Notes: a model not told the origin generated them from the letters alone. A stretch of DNA of 54,317 nt from Desulfovibrio sp. (GCA_031269345.1 JAISZH010000042.1:1-54317); one strand, 5' to 3'. Positions 40,797 through 49,850 are shown, numbered from the stretch's first letter. Program-made: numbers and translations.

Positions 40797-40850
40797 CAAA
40801 AATTCCTTTATGGTCCCGGACCTCCCCCTGCAAAAGTGAACTTGCCCCAC

Positions 40851-40982
40851 AAATTTCCGCATGGAAATCTGAACAGCGGCCGGCGGCCGCTGTCGCCGCT
40901 AAGCGGCGCAAGTCAGCCGAAAACCGCGTTTTCGGCTGACGATCCTCCGCAGAAAAAAGTTTACTTTTCAATGCGGGTATCA
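40851..40982 (+). repeat. Module A repeat, best full copy
   Basis: AAATTTCCGCATGGAAATCTG region, CAGCGGCC..GGCGGCCGCTG, GCCGCTAAGCGGC, stem GTCAGCCGAAAA-CCGCG-TTTTCGGCTGAC, GATCCTCCGCA, AAAAAGTTTACTTTTCAAT, GCGGGTATCAATA. Its right end supplies the comM stop codon (TCA at 40980-40982, read as TGA). Confidence 0.9.
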
Positions 40983-42518
40983 ATAAAGCCGGGTCCGATC
41001 AAGGGTCCGGCAATTTACAGCTTCCGCCAGATGCACGGTCTGTATCTCGTCTTGATCCTCAAGATCCGCGATGGTCCTGGCAATGCGCAAAATGCGCGTG
41101 TAGGCGCGGGCGGAAAGGCGCAGACCGCGCACCGCATCGCGCATAAAAGCTTTTCCGGAGACATCCAGGCGGCAGCAACGCTCCAACTCCCGCCCGAAGA
41201 GATCGGCATTGGTCCTGCAAAGGCCATCAGGAAACCGCAATTCCTGGCGTTTTCGCGCCTTTTCCACGCTTGCCCGCATCTGTGCCGAAGAGCGCCCGGC
41301 CTCCTCGCTGCTCAAATCCTCATAGGGCACGGCCGGAACCTCCACATGCAGGTCGATGCGATCCAACAGAGGACCGGAGAGTCTGGAACGGTAACGCTGA
41401 ATTTCGCCCTTGCCGCAGGAGCAGGCCTTGCGATTGTCGCCGAGATGCCCGCAGGGACAAGGATTCATGGCTCCGACCAGCATGAAGGCGGCCGGATACG
41501 TGAGGGTATGGGCCGCTCTGGATATGGTCACGCGGCCGCTTTCCAGTGGTTGGCGCAGGGCCTCCAGGATCGGCTTGTGAAACTCCAGAAGCTCATCCAG
41601 AAAAAGCACACCACGGTGCGCCAGGGAAATTTCGCCCGGCCTCGGGACAAAGCCGCCTCCTACCAGACCGGCCTGGGAAATGGTGTGATGCGGGGCGCGA
41701 AAGGGGCGCTCTTCCATAATGCCCATTCCTGGCGGCAAGGCCCCGGCCACGCTGTATATCTTGGTTACTTCCAGGGCTTCTTCAAAGGACAGGCCGGGGA
41801 GAATGCCGGCTATGCGTTCGGCCAGCATGGTCTTGCCACTGCCCGGAGGCCCGATGAAGAGCAGATTGTGACCGCCTGAGGCGGCGATCTCCACTGCGCG
41901 CTTCCCGTGCTCCTGGCCTTTCACATCCGCGAAGTCAGGGGCGGATTCGGCCCTGATGCCAGGGGAAGGCCCTGGATCGGAAAACAAGATCGGGCACCGG
42001 TCGCCGTTGCCGGACAAGAGGGCCACCGACTGCCCCAAGCTCTCCACGGCATACACGTCAAGCCCCCGGACCACCGCCGCCTCGCGCGCGTTGGCCATCG
42101 GGACCAGAAAACCCCGCGCCCCGGAATTTCTGGCCAGAATGGCCAAGGGCAGCACCCCGGCCACCGGCTTCACCTCTCCGGTCAGGGAGAGTTCCCCGAC
42201 CATGAAAAAACCGTCCGCCGCGTTTTCCGGAAGATGCCCCGCGGCAGTGAGCAGACCGACGGCCAGAGGCAGATCGTAGGACGAGCCGCCCTTTTTGCGG
42301 TCTGCCGGGGCCAGGTTCACGGTGATGCGCGCAGGGGGCAGGCGGAAGCTCATGTTGCGCAGGGCGGCTAAAACTCGATCCCGCGCCTCGCGTACCGCGC
42401 CTTCGGCCAGCCCGACCATGGTAAAAGCCGGCAGACCGGCGCGTGTCAGGTCCACTTCCAGATCAACGCGAAAGGCGTCCACTCCGTGCAAAGCGCCGCA
42501 GGCAACGCGGGTGATCAT
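40980..42518 (-). CDS. comM: ComM/YifB-family Mg-chelatase-like AAA+ ATPase
   Basis: 512 residues. The N-terminal Lon-protease-like fold (VDAFRVDLEVDLTRAGLPAF, ITVNLAPADRKKGGSSYDLP) is followed by AAA+ motifs: LLFIGPPGSGKTMLAERIAG, FRAPHHTISQAGLVGGG, LAHRGVLFLDELLEF, LVGAMNPCPCGHLGD with its Cys cluster, then RLSGPLLDRIDLHVEVP. ComM proteins act as hexameric helicases in branch migration during natural transformation. The C-terminus ends in a module A repeat. It starts 51 bp after the end of the methyltransferase gene. Confidence 0.94.
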   Translation of the reverse strand: MITRVACGALHGVDAFRVDLEVDLTRAGLPAFTMVGLAEGAVREARDRVLAALRNMSFRLPPARITVNLAPADRKKGGSSYDLPLAVGLLTAAGHLPENAADGFFMVGELSLTGEVKPVAGVLPLAILARNSGARGFLVPMANAREAAVVRGLDVYAVESLGQSVALLSGNGDRCPILFSDPGPSPGIRAESAPDFADVKGQEHGKRAVEIAASGGHNLLFIGPPGSGKTMLAERIAGILPGLSFEEALEVTKIYSVAGALPPGMGIMEERPFRAPHHTISQAGLVGGGFVPRPGEISLAHRGVLFLDELLEFHKPILEALRQPLESGRVTISRAAHTLTYPAAFMLVGAMNPCPCGHLGDNRKACSCGKGEIQRYRSRLSGPLLDRIDLHVEVPAVPYEDLSSEEAGRSSAQMRASVEKARKRQELRFPDGLCRTNADLFGRELERCCRLDVSGKAFMRDAVRGLRLSARAYTRILRIARTIADLEDQDEIQTVHLAEAVNCRTLDRTRLY

Positions 42519-42569
42519 GCGGGGGAAGCTCCTTTTATAGAACTTTGTCTGGAAATGGGCTTGATCGGA

Positions 42570-43337
42570 TCAAACAGGCAGGGACCCCGACAATCGGCCG
42601 CCATTCGCAGGCGCCGTCGAAAACAGAGAAAACTGGCGTTTGCAGGATTGCAGGCGCCTTTCAGCGGCGTCATAATATTTTTTTTCCAATTCAATCCCGA
42701 TAAAGCGGCGGCCGTTCTCCAGAGCGGCCACTCCGGTTGAGCCAACGCCCATAAAGGGATCGAGGATTACGTCTCCTTCGTTTGTCGCCAGTTTCAATAA
42801 ATGTGAAAGTAGTTTAACAGGTTTTTGTGTTGGATGAACAGGCTCTCTCAAACGTTCCGGACACATGCAAATCGGCGACTCATAAAAATTATGCATTTCA
42901 TTTTGTTTGCCGAAATTCCATATATGCCCTTTATTCCACACACACACAATAAGCTCACAACTATTTAAGAACCCAGCCTTCCTGAATTTTGGCACTGGAT
43001 TTGATTTATGCCATACAAAAAACTGAAAAGTATCAAAAATAGGGTCAAAAACTTCATGCCATTTACCTATCAGGTTATAACTGCAAAATACCATTATATT
43101 GCCTGTTGGCTTAATGATACGTGTAAATGTATCTTTTAAATCAGCAGGATTAAAGTTTACATTATCCCAGTCAGCGACATCATTATTAATGTCTTTTCTC
43201 CAGTTAAATTTCATATTGCCAGTTGAATAACAGCCAAGATTATATGGAGGATCTGTTAAAATCATATCAATGCTATGATCTTGTATTTCTAGTAATTTGC
43301 TGAAAGCATCAGCATTATATATTGAGTGATTGGCCAT
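42570..43337 (-). CDS. Orphan DNA methyltransferase (beta class, adenine or N4-cytosine)
   Basis: 255 residues. Motif order is DPPYNLGCYSTG near the start and VILDPFMGVGSTGVAALENG near the end, the beta-class arrangement; DPPY favours N6-adenine. VHPTQKPVKLLSHLLK is motif X-like. The C-terminal 25 residues (from about 42640 down) have high-GC host-like codons, while the rest is AT-rich with many A/T third positions, unlike neighbours. This indicates horizontal transfer, possibly with a fused tail. No restriction endonuclease gene is beside it, though a short open fragment lies upstream. Recognition sequence unknown. Confidence 0.88.
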   Translation of the reverse strand: MANHSIYNADAFSKLLEIQDHSIDMILTDPPYNLGCYSTGNMKFNWRKDINNDVADWDNVNFNPADLKDTFTRIIKPTGNIMVFCSYNLIGKWHEVFDPIFDTFQFFVWHKSNPVPKFRKAGFLNSCELIVCVWNKGHIWNFGKQNEMHNFYESPICMCPERLREPVHPTQKPVKLLSHLLKLATNEGDVILDPFMGVGSTGVAALENGRRFIGIELEKKYYDAAERRLQSCKRQFSLFSTAPANGGRLSGSLPV

Positions 43338-43461
43338 ATTTCATCACAAATATATTTTTTTAATATTATTTAACAAATTTATAATCAAATGTGAATTATT
43401 TTTGTATTCATCTAAAATAATCCGATACCCTTTTTTTGATTTACAAATGAAATTCCACAAA

Positions 43462-43608
43462 TTACCCCCTATGAGTAACTCCTTCAGCATAACCTTCGAT
43501 AGCGGTTTTGACTATTGCCCGGACGGCTTTTTCATTAGCGATCACATCTCCGCCTTGGCCAGCATTTTTTGTAATGTTTTCTATACATTGCCACAAGTAG
43601 CCGCAAAA
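43462..43608 (-). pseudogene. Possible 3' fragment of an unidentified gene upstream of the methyltransferase
   Basis: A 48-codon open frame on the minus strand, ending TAA at 43462, translates to protein-like sequence (QCIENITKNAGQGGDVIANE, then KAVRAIVKTAIEGYAEGVTH). It has no ATG and is cut on its 5' side by a TGA (43609-43611). I do not recognise the family. It could be the tail of a lost partner gene, such as a nuclease, or chance. A plus-strand frame overlaps it but is less protein-like. The rest of 43338-43666 is AT-rich and empty. Confidence 0.3.
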
Positions 43609-43628
43609 TCACTTCGCAGGTAATTTTG

Positions 43629-43650
43629 AAATTTCCATGCGGAAATCTGT
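43629..43650 (+). repeat. Solo left end of module A
   Basis: AAATTTCCATGCGGAAATCTG, with the centre ATGCGG instead of GCATGG, as in the end fragment at 11759-11780. Only this tip is present here. Confidence 0.6.
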
Positions 43651-43666
43651 AATTTTGTGCCTGTTT

Positions 43667-44452
43667 TTATCGCCGGACCAGCCGCCCCTGTCCGGGGATA
43701 TAATCATCAAGCCGAAGTCCCAGGCGACGGGAAAGTTTTTCTTCAATGCGCCTGCCCTGCATATGCGCCGTCAGGATGCGCCCGCGCACCGCCCCGTTGA
43801 CCCCGTACCGCTCAAGCAAGTCCGCATGGCGATCTTCAAGGCTCACGAATCCATCGTGCAAAGTGCGTTTGTCAGCGTAAATCACGGCCGCAATCATGAA
43901 ATGCGTCTCGTCGTCCTTTTCCGGGAAAGGCCAGAAGACATGAAAGAGCACCGCCCGGGCTATGGGGGCGTTGCGCGTTTCGCGCATTACCCAAGCCGCG
44001 CCCAGTTGGGCATGGTGCCCGCCTTTGCTGATGCTCCAGGTCTTGCCGAGGTCGTGCAGCAGCCCCGCCGCCCGTACCGCCTCCACATTGACCTTCATCC
44101 CCAGGTCCACGGCGCGCCGGGCAAGCGCCTCGGCCATTTCCGCCACCTTTGCGCTGTGGTCGCGGATATGCGCCAGCATGGAATAGCGATCCCAAAGCGC
44201 TTTGCAATCCTCGTCACGGGGGATAAGCGCCAGTTCCGGATTGGCCCGCGCGGCGCGGGCCAAAGGAAGAAGCGCGTCGCCCCCCTGGTCCCGGGAAAAA
44301 GGACACAGGTGCTTTTCCGAATCGAACAAAACCATGTCCGCTTCCGGAAAATAAAGGTCCGGCAGATCCGGCAGGACATCCGGCACACGATTCGCCCGCG
44401 CGACGCCGGGTTCTCCCTGCGTCGCGCGCGTCTCTCCAAATGAAGGTTTCAA
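43667..44452 (-). CDS. HD-domain phosphohydrolase
   Basis: 261 residues. The HD metal site is seen in MLAHIRDHSAKVAEMAEALA, AGLLHDLGKTWSISKGGHHA (His-Asp pair and the following HH) and VIYADKRT with its Asp. The N-terminal part (LYFPEADMVLFDSEKHLCPF) is not part of the classic HD fold. It probably hydrolyses a phosphate ester or nucleotide. The start is uncertain: TTG 44452, 12 bp after the receptor gene, or ATG 44335. Close spacing suggests it is the last gene of the TAXI-TRAP operon, though a functional tie is not evident. Confidence 0.75.
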   Translation of the reverse strand: MKPSFGETRATQGEPGVARANRVPDVLPDLPDLYFPEADMVLFDSEKHLCPFSRDQGGDALLPLARAARANPELALIPRDEDCKALWDRYSMLAHIRDHSAKVAEMAEALARRAVDLGMKVNVEAVRAAGLLHDLGKTWSISKGGHHAQLGAAWVMRETRNAPIARAVLFHVFWPFPEKDDETHFMIAAVIYADKRTLHDGFVSLEDRHADLLERYGVNGAVRGRILTAHMQGRRIEEKLSRRLGLRLDDYIPGQGRLVRR

Positions 44453-44464
44453 GACCTACCAGCT

Positions 44465-45418
44465 TCAGGGCAGTTTAACGCCCTTTTCCTTATAGTACTT
44501 CACCGCTCCGGGATGCAGGGGAACGGTCAGGCCGCTTAACGCCTTGTCCAGGGATATTTCCTTGGCTTTGGCGTGCGAGGCCTGCACGTCGGACAGATTG
44601 TCGAAGATGCCTTTCAGAAATTCATAGATCACTTTTTCCGAAACCTTGTCGTGGGCCACTATGATCGCCATGACCGCCGGCGTCGCGGCATCCTTGTCCA
44701 CACCCCGGTAAGTCCCGGCCGGGATCTTGTCGGGCACGAAATAGGGGTGAATCTTGTGCAGCTTGTCCAAAAAGGCGCGGTCCATGGAAACCAGGGTAAT
44801 TTCCTTGGTGGCGGCGATGTCCATTATAGCCGGAGAAGGATAGCCCGTAGTCAGAAAGGCCGCATCGACCTGCTCGTCTTTGAAGCGGTTGGCGGTGGAA
44901 GCGAAATCCATGCGTCCGGCCTCGCCCAGATCCTTGTAGGTCATGTCGGCGGCCTGCAGAATGGCTTTGACGTTTGCTTCCACCCCGGAGCCGGGAGCGC
45001 CGACGCTTACCCTTTTCCCGCGCAGATCGGACAGCTTGGCAATCTTGCTGGCCTTGGAAACCACCAGGTGCACATGTTCGGGGTAAAGGGCCAGGACCGC
45101 GCGCAGGTTCTTCACCGGTTTATTTTCGAACATGTTCTGCCCGTTGTAAGCCCAGAAAGTGACGTCGTTCTGCACTATGGCCGTTTCAATCTCCCCTTTG
45201 CCGACAAGATTGATATTGGCCACAGAGGCGTTGCTGGTTTCTGCCGTGGCCTGCACCACGCCGCCTTTGCTCACGGCGTTGGCTATGGCCCCGCCGATGG
45301 GGAAGTAGGTGCCCGCCGTGCCGCCGGTGGCCAAAGACAGCCTTTCCGCAGCCAGCGCCCCAGAGGTCAGGCACAGAAGTGAAAAGGCCAGCGCAAGAAA
45401 ACCGATCTTCAATTTCAT
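44465..45418 (-). CDS. TAXI-type TRAP transporter substrate-binding protein
   Basis: 317 residues with a signal peptide (FLALAFSLLCLTSGALAA). RLSLATGGTAGTYFPIGGAI is the TAXI-family opening; LVGKGEIETAIVQNDVTFWA and LSDLRGKRVSVGAPGSGVEA follow the standard pattern of TAXI receptors. It would deliver a substrate, often an acidic amino acid or C4-acid, from the periplasm to the fused permease upstream. The ATG overlaps the permease stop by 4 nt (ATGA). Confidence 0.93.
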   Translation of the reverse strand: MKLKIGFLALAFSLLCLTSGALAAERLSLATGGTAGTYFPIGGAIANAVSKGGVVQATAETSNASVANINLVGKGEIETAIVQNDVTFWAYNGQNMFENKPVKNLRAVLALYPEHVHLVVSKASKIAKLSDLRGKRVSVGAPGSGVEANVKAILQAADMTYKDLGEAGRMDFASTANRFKDEQVDAAFLTTGYPSPAIMDIAATKEITLVSMDRAFLDKLHKIHPYFVPDKIPAGTYRGVDKDAATPAVMAIIVAHDKVSEKVIYEFLKGIFDNLSDVQASHAKAKEISLDKALSGLTVPLHPGAVKYYKEKGVKLP

Positions 45419-47412
45419 AACACATCTTCTCCTGTCTTGACGGTTGATATTTTCGCCTTCCTTCCCTGGATGAAAAGGATCAGCGCCAAAATAAACAGCC
45501 CTATGATATCCGTTACCGTGCCGGGGTCAAGCAGCCCCACGGCACCGACAAGGGCCAACGCGCGCAGCGGCAAGGTCACCGTGGCCTTGAAATAGCCAAC
45601 CGTGCCCATAGCGAGCAAAAACACCCCGAGCAGGGCCGTCAACACGGCCTGCACCATGGGCAGAGGGGAGGCGTCTATAAAAAGAAGCATGGGGTTGAAC
45701 ACATAGATATAGGGCACGATAAAGCCCGCCAAAGCAAGTTTGAAGGCCGTCACCCCCGTACGCATCGGCTCCGCCCCGGCTATCCCCGCCCCGGCATAGG
45801 CCGCCAAGGCCACGGGCGGGGTCAGGTCCGCGGCTATGCCGAAATAAAACACGAACATATAGGCCGCCATAGGCGGAACCCCCAGTTGCAGGAGGGCCGG
45901 AGCGGCCATGGTGCTGGTCACTATGAAATTGGCCGTCGTCGGCAGCCCCATGCCCAGCAGTATACTGGCCATCATGGTCATGAGCATGGTGGGCAGCAGC
46001 ATGCCGTGAGCCAGAGCGACTATGCCGTTGGCGATGCGCAGGGCAAGGCCGGTAAGCGTTCCGGCCCCGATGATCATCCCCACACAGGCGCAGGCGCAAG
46101 CCACTGCGAGCGATGAACGCGCCCCGGCCTCAAAGGCCTCGACCAGCTTTTTCGGGGTCAGACGGGTTTCCTTGTTCAGCCAGGACAGGGCAATGCAGGT
46201 CAGAATGCCGTAAAAGGCGGCTTTCAAAGGCGTATAGCCAGCCAGCAGCAAATAAATGATCGCTGCCAGAGGCAAAAGGAGAAAACCCTTGGTACGCAAG
46301 AGAAACCATACGCTTGGCAGGCGTTCGCGAGGCAGCCCGAGCAGGCCCAGGCGCTTGGCTTCGAAATGCACCTGAATCAAAACCGCGGAATAGTACAGAA
46401 GAGCGGGGATAATCGCGGCAATGACCACCTCGTTGTAAGGAACTCCCAAAAACTGGGCCATGATGAAGGCCCCGGCCCCCATGACCGGCGGCATGATCTG
46501 TCCGCCAGTGGAGGCAACCGCTTCGACGGCCCCGGCGAAATAGGGCCGGTAGCCCACGCTCTTCATCAGGGGGATTGTGAACATGCCGGTGGTGCAGACA
46601 TTGGCCACCGAAGAACCGGAAACAGTGCCCATCAGTCCGGAGGCGACGACGGCCACCTTGGCCGGTCCCCCCGAAGACCAGCCGGCCAGGGCCAGGGAAA
46701 GATCTATGATGAACCTGCCTATGCCGGTCTTTTCCAGCACCGAACCGAAAAGAATGAACATGAACACGTAAGTGGAGGACACTTCAAGCGGGGTGCCGAA
46801 AATGCCTTCGCCGCCCAGATACATGTGGTTGATAATGCGAATTACGGAAAAACCCCGGTGTCCGCCCATGGAATCCGGGAGATAAGCCCCGAAATGACAG
46901 TAAAGAAGGGCCAGTACGGCAAGACAGGAAAGCACAGGGTTGGATATGCGCCGCGTAGCCTCAAGAAGCAGCACGATCAGCAGAAAACCGGCCAGCAGAT
47001 CCATATCCGTGGGCAGACCGGAGCGGTAGCTCAGCTCCTCAAAGTTGACCACCAGGTATAGGCACGCCGCCGCGGCAATTCCGGCCAGTATAAAATCATA
47101 TAAAGGCAGCCTGTGATGCTTTTCCCCCATGTGGTGTTTCACGGGATAGAGCAGGAAGGTCAGGCAGATGGCAAAGGCCAGATGCACGGCGCCCTGGGTC
47201 TGGGCGTTGAGCAGCCCGAAACCAGCGGTGTATATGTGAAAACAGGACATGGAAACCGCCAGTACCGTGATCAGCAGGGCCTTGGAACCGCTCAGGACGC
47301 GAAAGCGAGATTCCGTGTCGTACTGGCGCATAAGCTTGTCAAAATCTATGCCGCCGGAATTGGAGTGTTCAGGCGCAACTTCTCCACCTATCCTTTCTTT
47401 TTCTTCCGTCAT
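45415..47412 (-). CDS. Fused TRAP transporter permease (DctQM-type, TAXI)
   Basis: 665 residues from ATG 47412 (SD GGAGG; overlaps the DUF1850 stop by 4 nt). About 17 hydrophobic helices: a small-subunit-like N-terminal part (to about 180) and the large DctM-type domain with STYVFMFILFGSVLEKTGIG, VASGLMGTVSGSSVANVCTT, FTIPLMKSVGYRPYFAGAVE, ILLGMGLPTTANFIVTSTMA and DLTPPVALAAYAGAGIAGAE. These blocks are typical of fused TAXI permeases. It uses an ion gradient for high-affinity uptake with the TAXI receptor encoded next. Confidence 0.94.
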   Translation of the reverse strand: MTEEKERIGGEVAPEHSNSGGIDFDKLMRQYDTESRFRVLSGSKALLITVLAVSMSCFHIYTAGFGLLNAQTQGAVHLAFAICLTFLLYPVKHHMGEKHHRLPLYDFILAGIAAAACLYLVVNFEELSYRSGLPTDMDLLAGFLLIVLLLEATRRISNPVLSCLAVLALLYCHFGAYLPDSMGGHRGFSVIRIINHMYLGGEGIFGTPLEVSSTYVFMFILFGSVLEKTGIGRFIIDLSLALAGWSSGGPAKVAVVASGLMGTVSGSSVANVCTTGMFTIPLMKSVGYRPYFAGAVEAVASTGGQIMPPVMGAGAFIMAQFLGVPYNEVVIAAIIPALLYYSAVLIQVHFEAKRLGLLGLPRERLPSVWFLLRTKGFLLLPLAAIIYLLLAGYTPLKAAFYGILTCIALSWLNKETRLTPKKLVEAFEAGARSSLAVACACACVGMIIGAGTLTGLALRIANGIVALAHGMLLPTMLMTMMASILLGMGLPTTANFIVTSTMAAPALLQLGVPPMAAYMFVFYFGIAADLTPPVALAAYAGAGIAGAEPMRTGVTAFKLALAGFIVPYIYVFNPMLLFIDASPLPMVQAVLTALLGVFLLAMGTVGYFKATVTLPLRALALVGAVGLLDPGTVTDIIGLFILALILFIQGRKAKISTVKTGEDVL

Positions 47413-47945
47413 AATTTCCTCCAGGTAAACCAAGCCCTTCCGAAAATACGGCGTTCAGTGGAAAAATAAAGGCGCCGGCCGGCAAAGGATTCGTAAAGCG
47501 CTTCCCACTCCCCAGCGCCGACGCGCAGGCGATTTCGCCCCAAAACCGCGTCGCCCACGCGTAAAACCAATTCCTCAAGCACCGGCAGCCGGCCTTCAAA
47601 GACCAGCCATGGACCTTCCAGGTAAAAGCGCGTCCTTTCCGGGAGCACGGTCGGCAGACCGGCGTTCTGGGATTGCACCTTACCCCGCCATTGCCGCACA
47701 AGCCCGTCCCTGACCATATAAACGTCCTCGACCGGGCTCAGCTGGACGGAATGCAGATAGCGCGTCGCAAAAACGCGGCCGAGCGGCATGGGATATTCCT
47801 TTGCTGTCCCGTCCTCCCCGGTCCTGACGACAAGGACGTCTACAGGCCAAAGCCCGACGACGGCAAGACCCAGAAGCAAAAACACGGCATAGCGCGCCAT
47901 GCGGGCTTCAGTCTCAAACCGTAAGTCCGGGTTCCTTGATGCCAT
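47409..47945 (-). CDS. DUF1850 protein of the TAXI-TRAP operon
   Basis: 178 residues with one N-terminal membrane helix (ARYAVFLLLGLAVVGLWPVD), then ATRYLHSVQLSPVEDVYMVR, the DUF1850 signature (F...Y.HSVe.tpv.E.y.v). It is probably anchored to the membrane and exposed to the periplasm. DUF1850 genes regularly sit beside TAXI-TRAP permeases; their role is unknown, perhaps in receptor-permease assembly. The start may be ATG 47945 or ATG 47900, since neither SD is strong. It is the first gene of the operon. Confidence 0.8.
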   Translation of the reverse strand: MASRNPDLRFETEARMARYAVFLLLGLAVVGLWPVDVLVVRTGEDGTAKEYPMPLGRVFATRYLHSVQLSPVEDVYMVRDGLVRQWRGKVQSQNAGLPTVLPERTRFYLEGPWLVFEGRLPVLEELVLRVGDAVLGRNRLRVGAGEWEALYESFAGRRLYFSTERRIFGRAWFTWRKL

Positions 47946-48068
47946 GCTTCACGCCTGCGTCGCGCCAAGCGACAATATTTGCCTTCAACAGGGATACAAT
48001 CGGCAATCCGGGTAAGCAAAAAATTTTCTTTTTATGCGCAGATCGGTAAAACAACGGTACATGACGCG

Positions 48069-49850
48069 TCATTTTTTCTTTTTCTGCAAAGCCGCCTGCA
48101 GAGCCAGCCCCAGTGAGCCGACGGCCTGAACCGGCTGAGGCTTGGGGAGATGTTTTTTCCAATCTTTGTCCAAAGGCGCTTCGCTTTGGGCGGCGTCCAC
48201 CGGGATGAGACCGACGCGGCGCCTCTGGCTGTCAATTTCTTTCACGCGCACCTGAATCGCTGAGCCCGGCGCAAGATTTTCCAGGTTTTTCCTGGAAGGC
48301 GAAGAGGCCAGCGAGGCCTTGGGAAGCAATCCGGTAATGCCGGGAGAGAGACTGACAAAGATGCCGTAGGGGGAATGCCGCTCCACAGTCCCGCTTATTT
48401 CGGCGTCCACTGGCAGAATATCCCGCACATTGTCCCAAGGGTTGCCGACGGCGTCGCGCAGGCTAAGCGACATGCGGCGCTTGTCCGGGTCCACTTCCTT
48501 AATCTTCACTGACACCGTATCGCCTGGCGCAAGCACCTCCTCCACCTTCAGGATGCGTTTTTCGTGGGAAAGCTCCGAGACGTGCACCAGCCCCTCCATG
48601 CCGGGCAAAATCTCCACAAAGGCCCCGAAGGGCGCAAGGCGCGTGACCTTGCCGCAGACCATATCTCCGGGCGAGAAACTCCGCGCGCCTTCCACCCAGG
48701 GGTCGTCCGTTGCCTGGCGCAAGGAGAGGGAGATACGCGGGGGATTTTTGTCCCGCTCGATCTCAAGCACCTTGACGCGCAAGCGATCTCCGATGCTCAG
48801 AACCTCGTCCGCCTGCCCCACTCTGGACCAGGAAAGCTCGGACAAATGCGCAAGCCCTTCCACCCCCGGCGCCAGTTCCAGAAAAACTCCGAAAGGGGCG
48901 AAGCGCGTCGCCACCGCTTCGCGCACGTCGCCGACCTGGAGAGACGCCAACACCTCCTCCCGGTTCTCGGCATATTCGCGCTCAAGCAGAGATCGGCGGG
49001 AGACGACGATGTTGCGCCCGCTTTTTTCCAGACGGGTAATCAGGAAAGGATAAATTTTACCGACATGCGATTCAGGGTCCCGGGCCGGGTGCAGGTCTAT
49101 CTGACTCAACGGACAGAAGGCGCGCCGCTTCATTATGTCCACGGCGTATCCGCCCTTGATGAGTCCGGTCACTTTGCCCTCCACCGGAAGCCCGCTTTCG
49201 CGCGCTTCGCGCAGGGCGTTCAAACTGCCGGCCCCGCGCAGAATGCGCGAGAGGCGGACTTCCTGAGGACTCACGTTGACCACGTACAAATCAAGCACGT
49301 CCCCGACAGCGCAGATAAGCTCCCCGTCCCTTTCCATCTCCTCCCGTTCCACGATGCCGTCCACCTTATCCCCGGTGCTGACGAAAACCGTGTCCCCGGT
49401 GACGGCCACAACACGCACGCTGACCCGCTGGCCCTGCTCAAGCGCGGGCTTTGGCGCACCGTGACCTTCCTGCCTGTCCAACATCTGCGCAAAGGACAAT
49501 TCCTCGTTCTCAGGCTCCGCCGGAGCGGAAGAAATATCTTCACCCTCTCCCGGCAAATCTGGAACCACACCACCGTCTCCCGCCAGATCTGAGGCAGGGC
49601 AGCCTTCCCCCATCAGGTCCAAAGCCGCACCACCATCTCCCGCCAGATCTGAGGCAGGGCAGCCTTCCTCCATCAGGTCCAAAGCCGCACCACCATCTCC
49701 CGCCAGATCTGAGGCAGGGCAGCCCTCCCCCACCAAGTCCAAAGCCGCACCACCATCCCCCGCCAACTCTGAAGCGGGACAGCCCTCCTCCTGGCCGGAA
49801 GGGATGCCGCCTTCCTCTGCGGGAGGCAAAGGTTCAATCTGTGGATTCAT
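48069..49850 (-). CDS. S1 RNA-binding domain protein (ribosomal protein S1-like)
   Basis: 593 residues from ATG 49850 (SD AAAGGAA). After an acidic N-terminus of about 110 residues come five S1 domains: GQRVSVRVVAVTGDTVFVST, VEGKVTGLIKGGYAVDIMKR, VATRFAPFGVFLELAPGVEG, GKVTRLAPFGAFVEILPGME and SGTVERHSPYGIFVSLSPGI. It resembles S1 but may be a paralog, as Desulfovibrio genomes tend to have more than one. The first part carries four 20-residue repeats (EGCPASDLAGDGGAALDLMG) encoded by near-identical 60-bp units. The C-terminus is a lysine tail (LQKKKK). It would bind RNA in translation or decay. Confidence 0.88.
   Translation of the reverse strand: MNPQIEPLPPAEEGGIPSGQEEGCPASELAGDGGAALDLVGEGCPASDLAGDGGAALDLMEEGCPASDLAGDGGAALDLMGEGCPASDLAGDGGVVPDLPGEGEDISSAPAEPENEELSFAQMLDRQEGHGAPKPALEQGQRVSVRVVAVTGDTVFVSTGDKVDGIVEREEMERDGELICAVGDVLDLYVVNVSPQEVRLSRILRGAGSLNALREARESGLPVEGKVTGLIKGGYAVDIMKRRAFCPLSQIDLHPARDPESHVGKIYPFLITRLEKSGRNIVVSRRSLLEREYAENREEVLASLQVGDVREAVATRFAPFGVFLELAPGVEGLAHLSELSWSRVGQADEVLSIGDRLRVKVLEIERDKNPPRISLSLRQATDDPWVEGARSFSPGDMVCGKVTRLAPFGAFVEILPGMEGLVHVSELSHEKRILKVEEVLAPGDTVSVKIKEVDPDKRRMSLSLRDAVGNPWDNVRDILPVDAEISGTVERHSPYGIFVSLSPGITGLLPKASLASSPSRKNLENLAPGSAIQVRVKEIDSQRRRVGLIPVDAAQSEAPLDKDWKKHLPKPQPVQAVGSLGLALQAALQKKKK
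49561..49800 (-). repeat. Four 60-bp in-frame tandem repeats in the S1-like gene
   Basis: The units 49561-49620, 49621-49680, 49681-49740 and 49741-49800 are aligned without gaps. The middle two are almost identical (for example CGCCAGATCTGAGGCAGGGC in three units). They encode the acidic 20-residue motif. High identity at DNA level points to recent expansion by slippage or unequal exchange; copy number may differ among strains. Confidence 0.93.

Noticed and set aside
43330-43623. A 97-codon plus-strand ORF (MAIFHHKYIFLILF...)
   Set aside because: It overlaps the methyltransferase start, is biased by AT-rich sequence, and the antisense frame is more protein-like over the same stretch.
49561-49800. 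Regular 60-bp repeats as a CRISPR array
   Set aside because: The units are contiguous without unique spacers, in frame, and encode a protein repeat.
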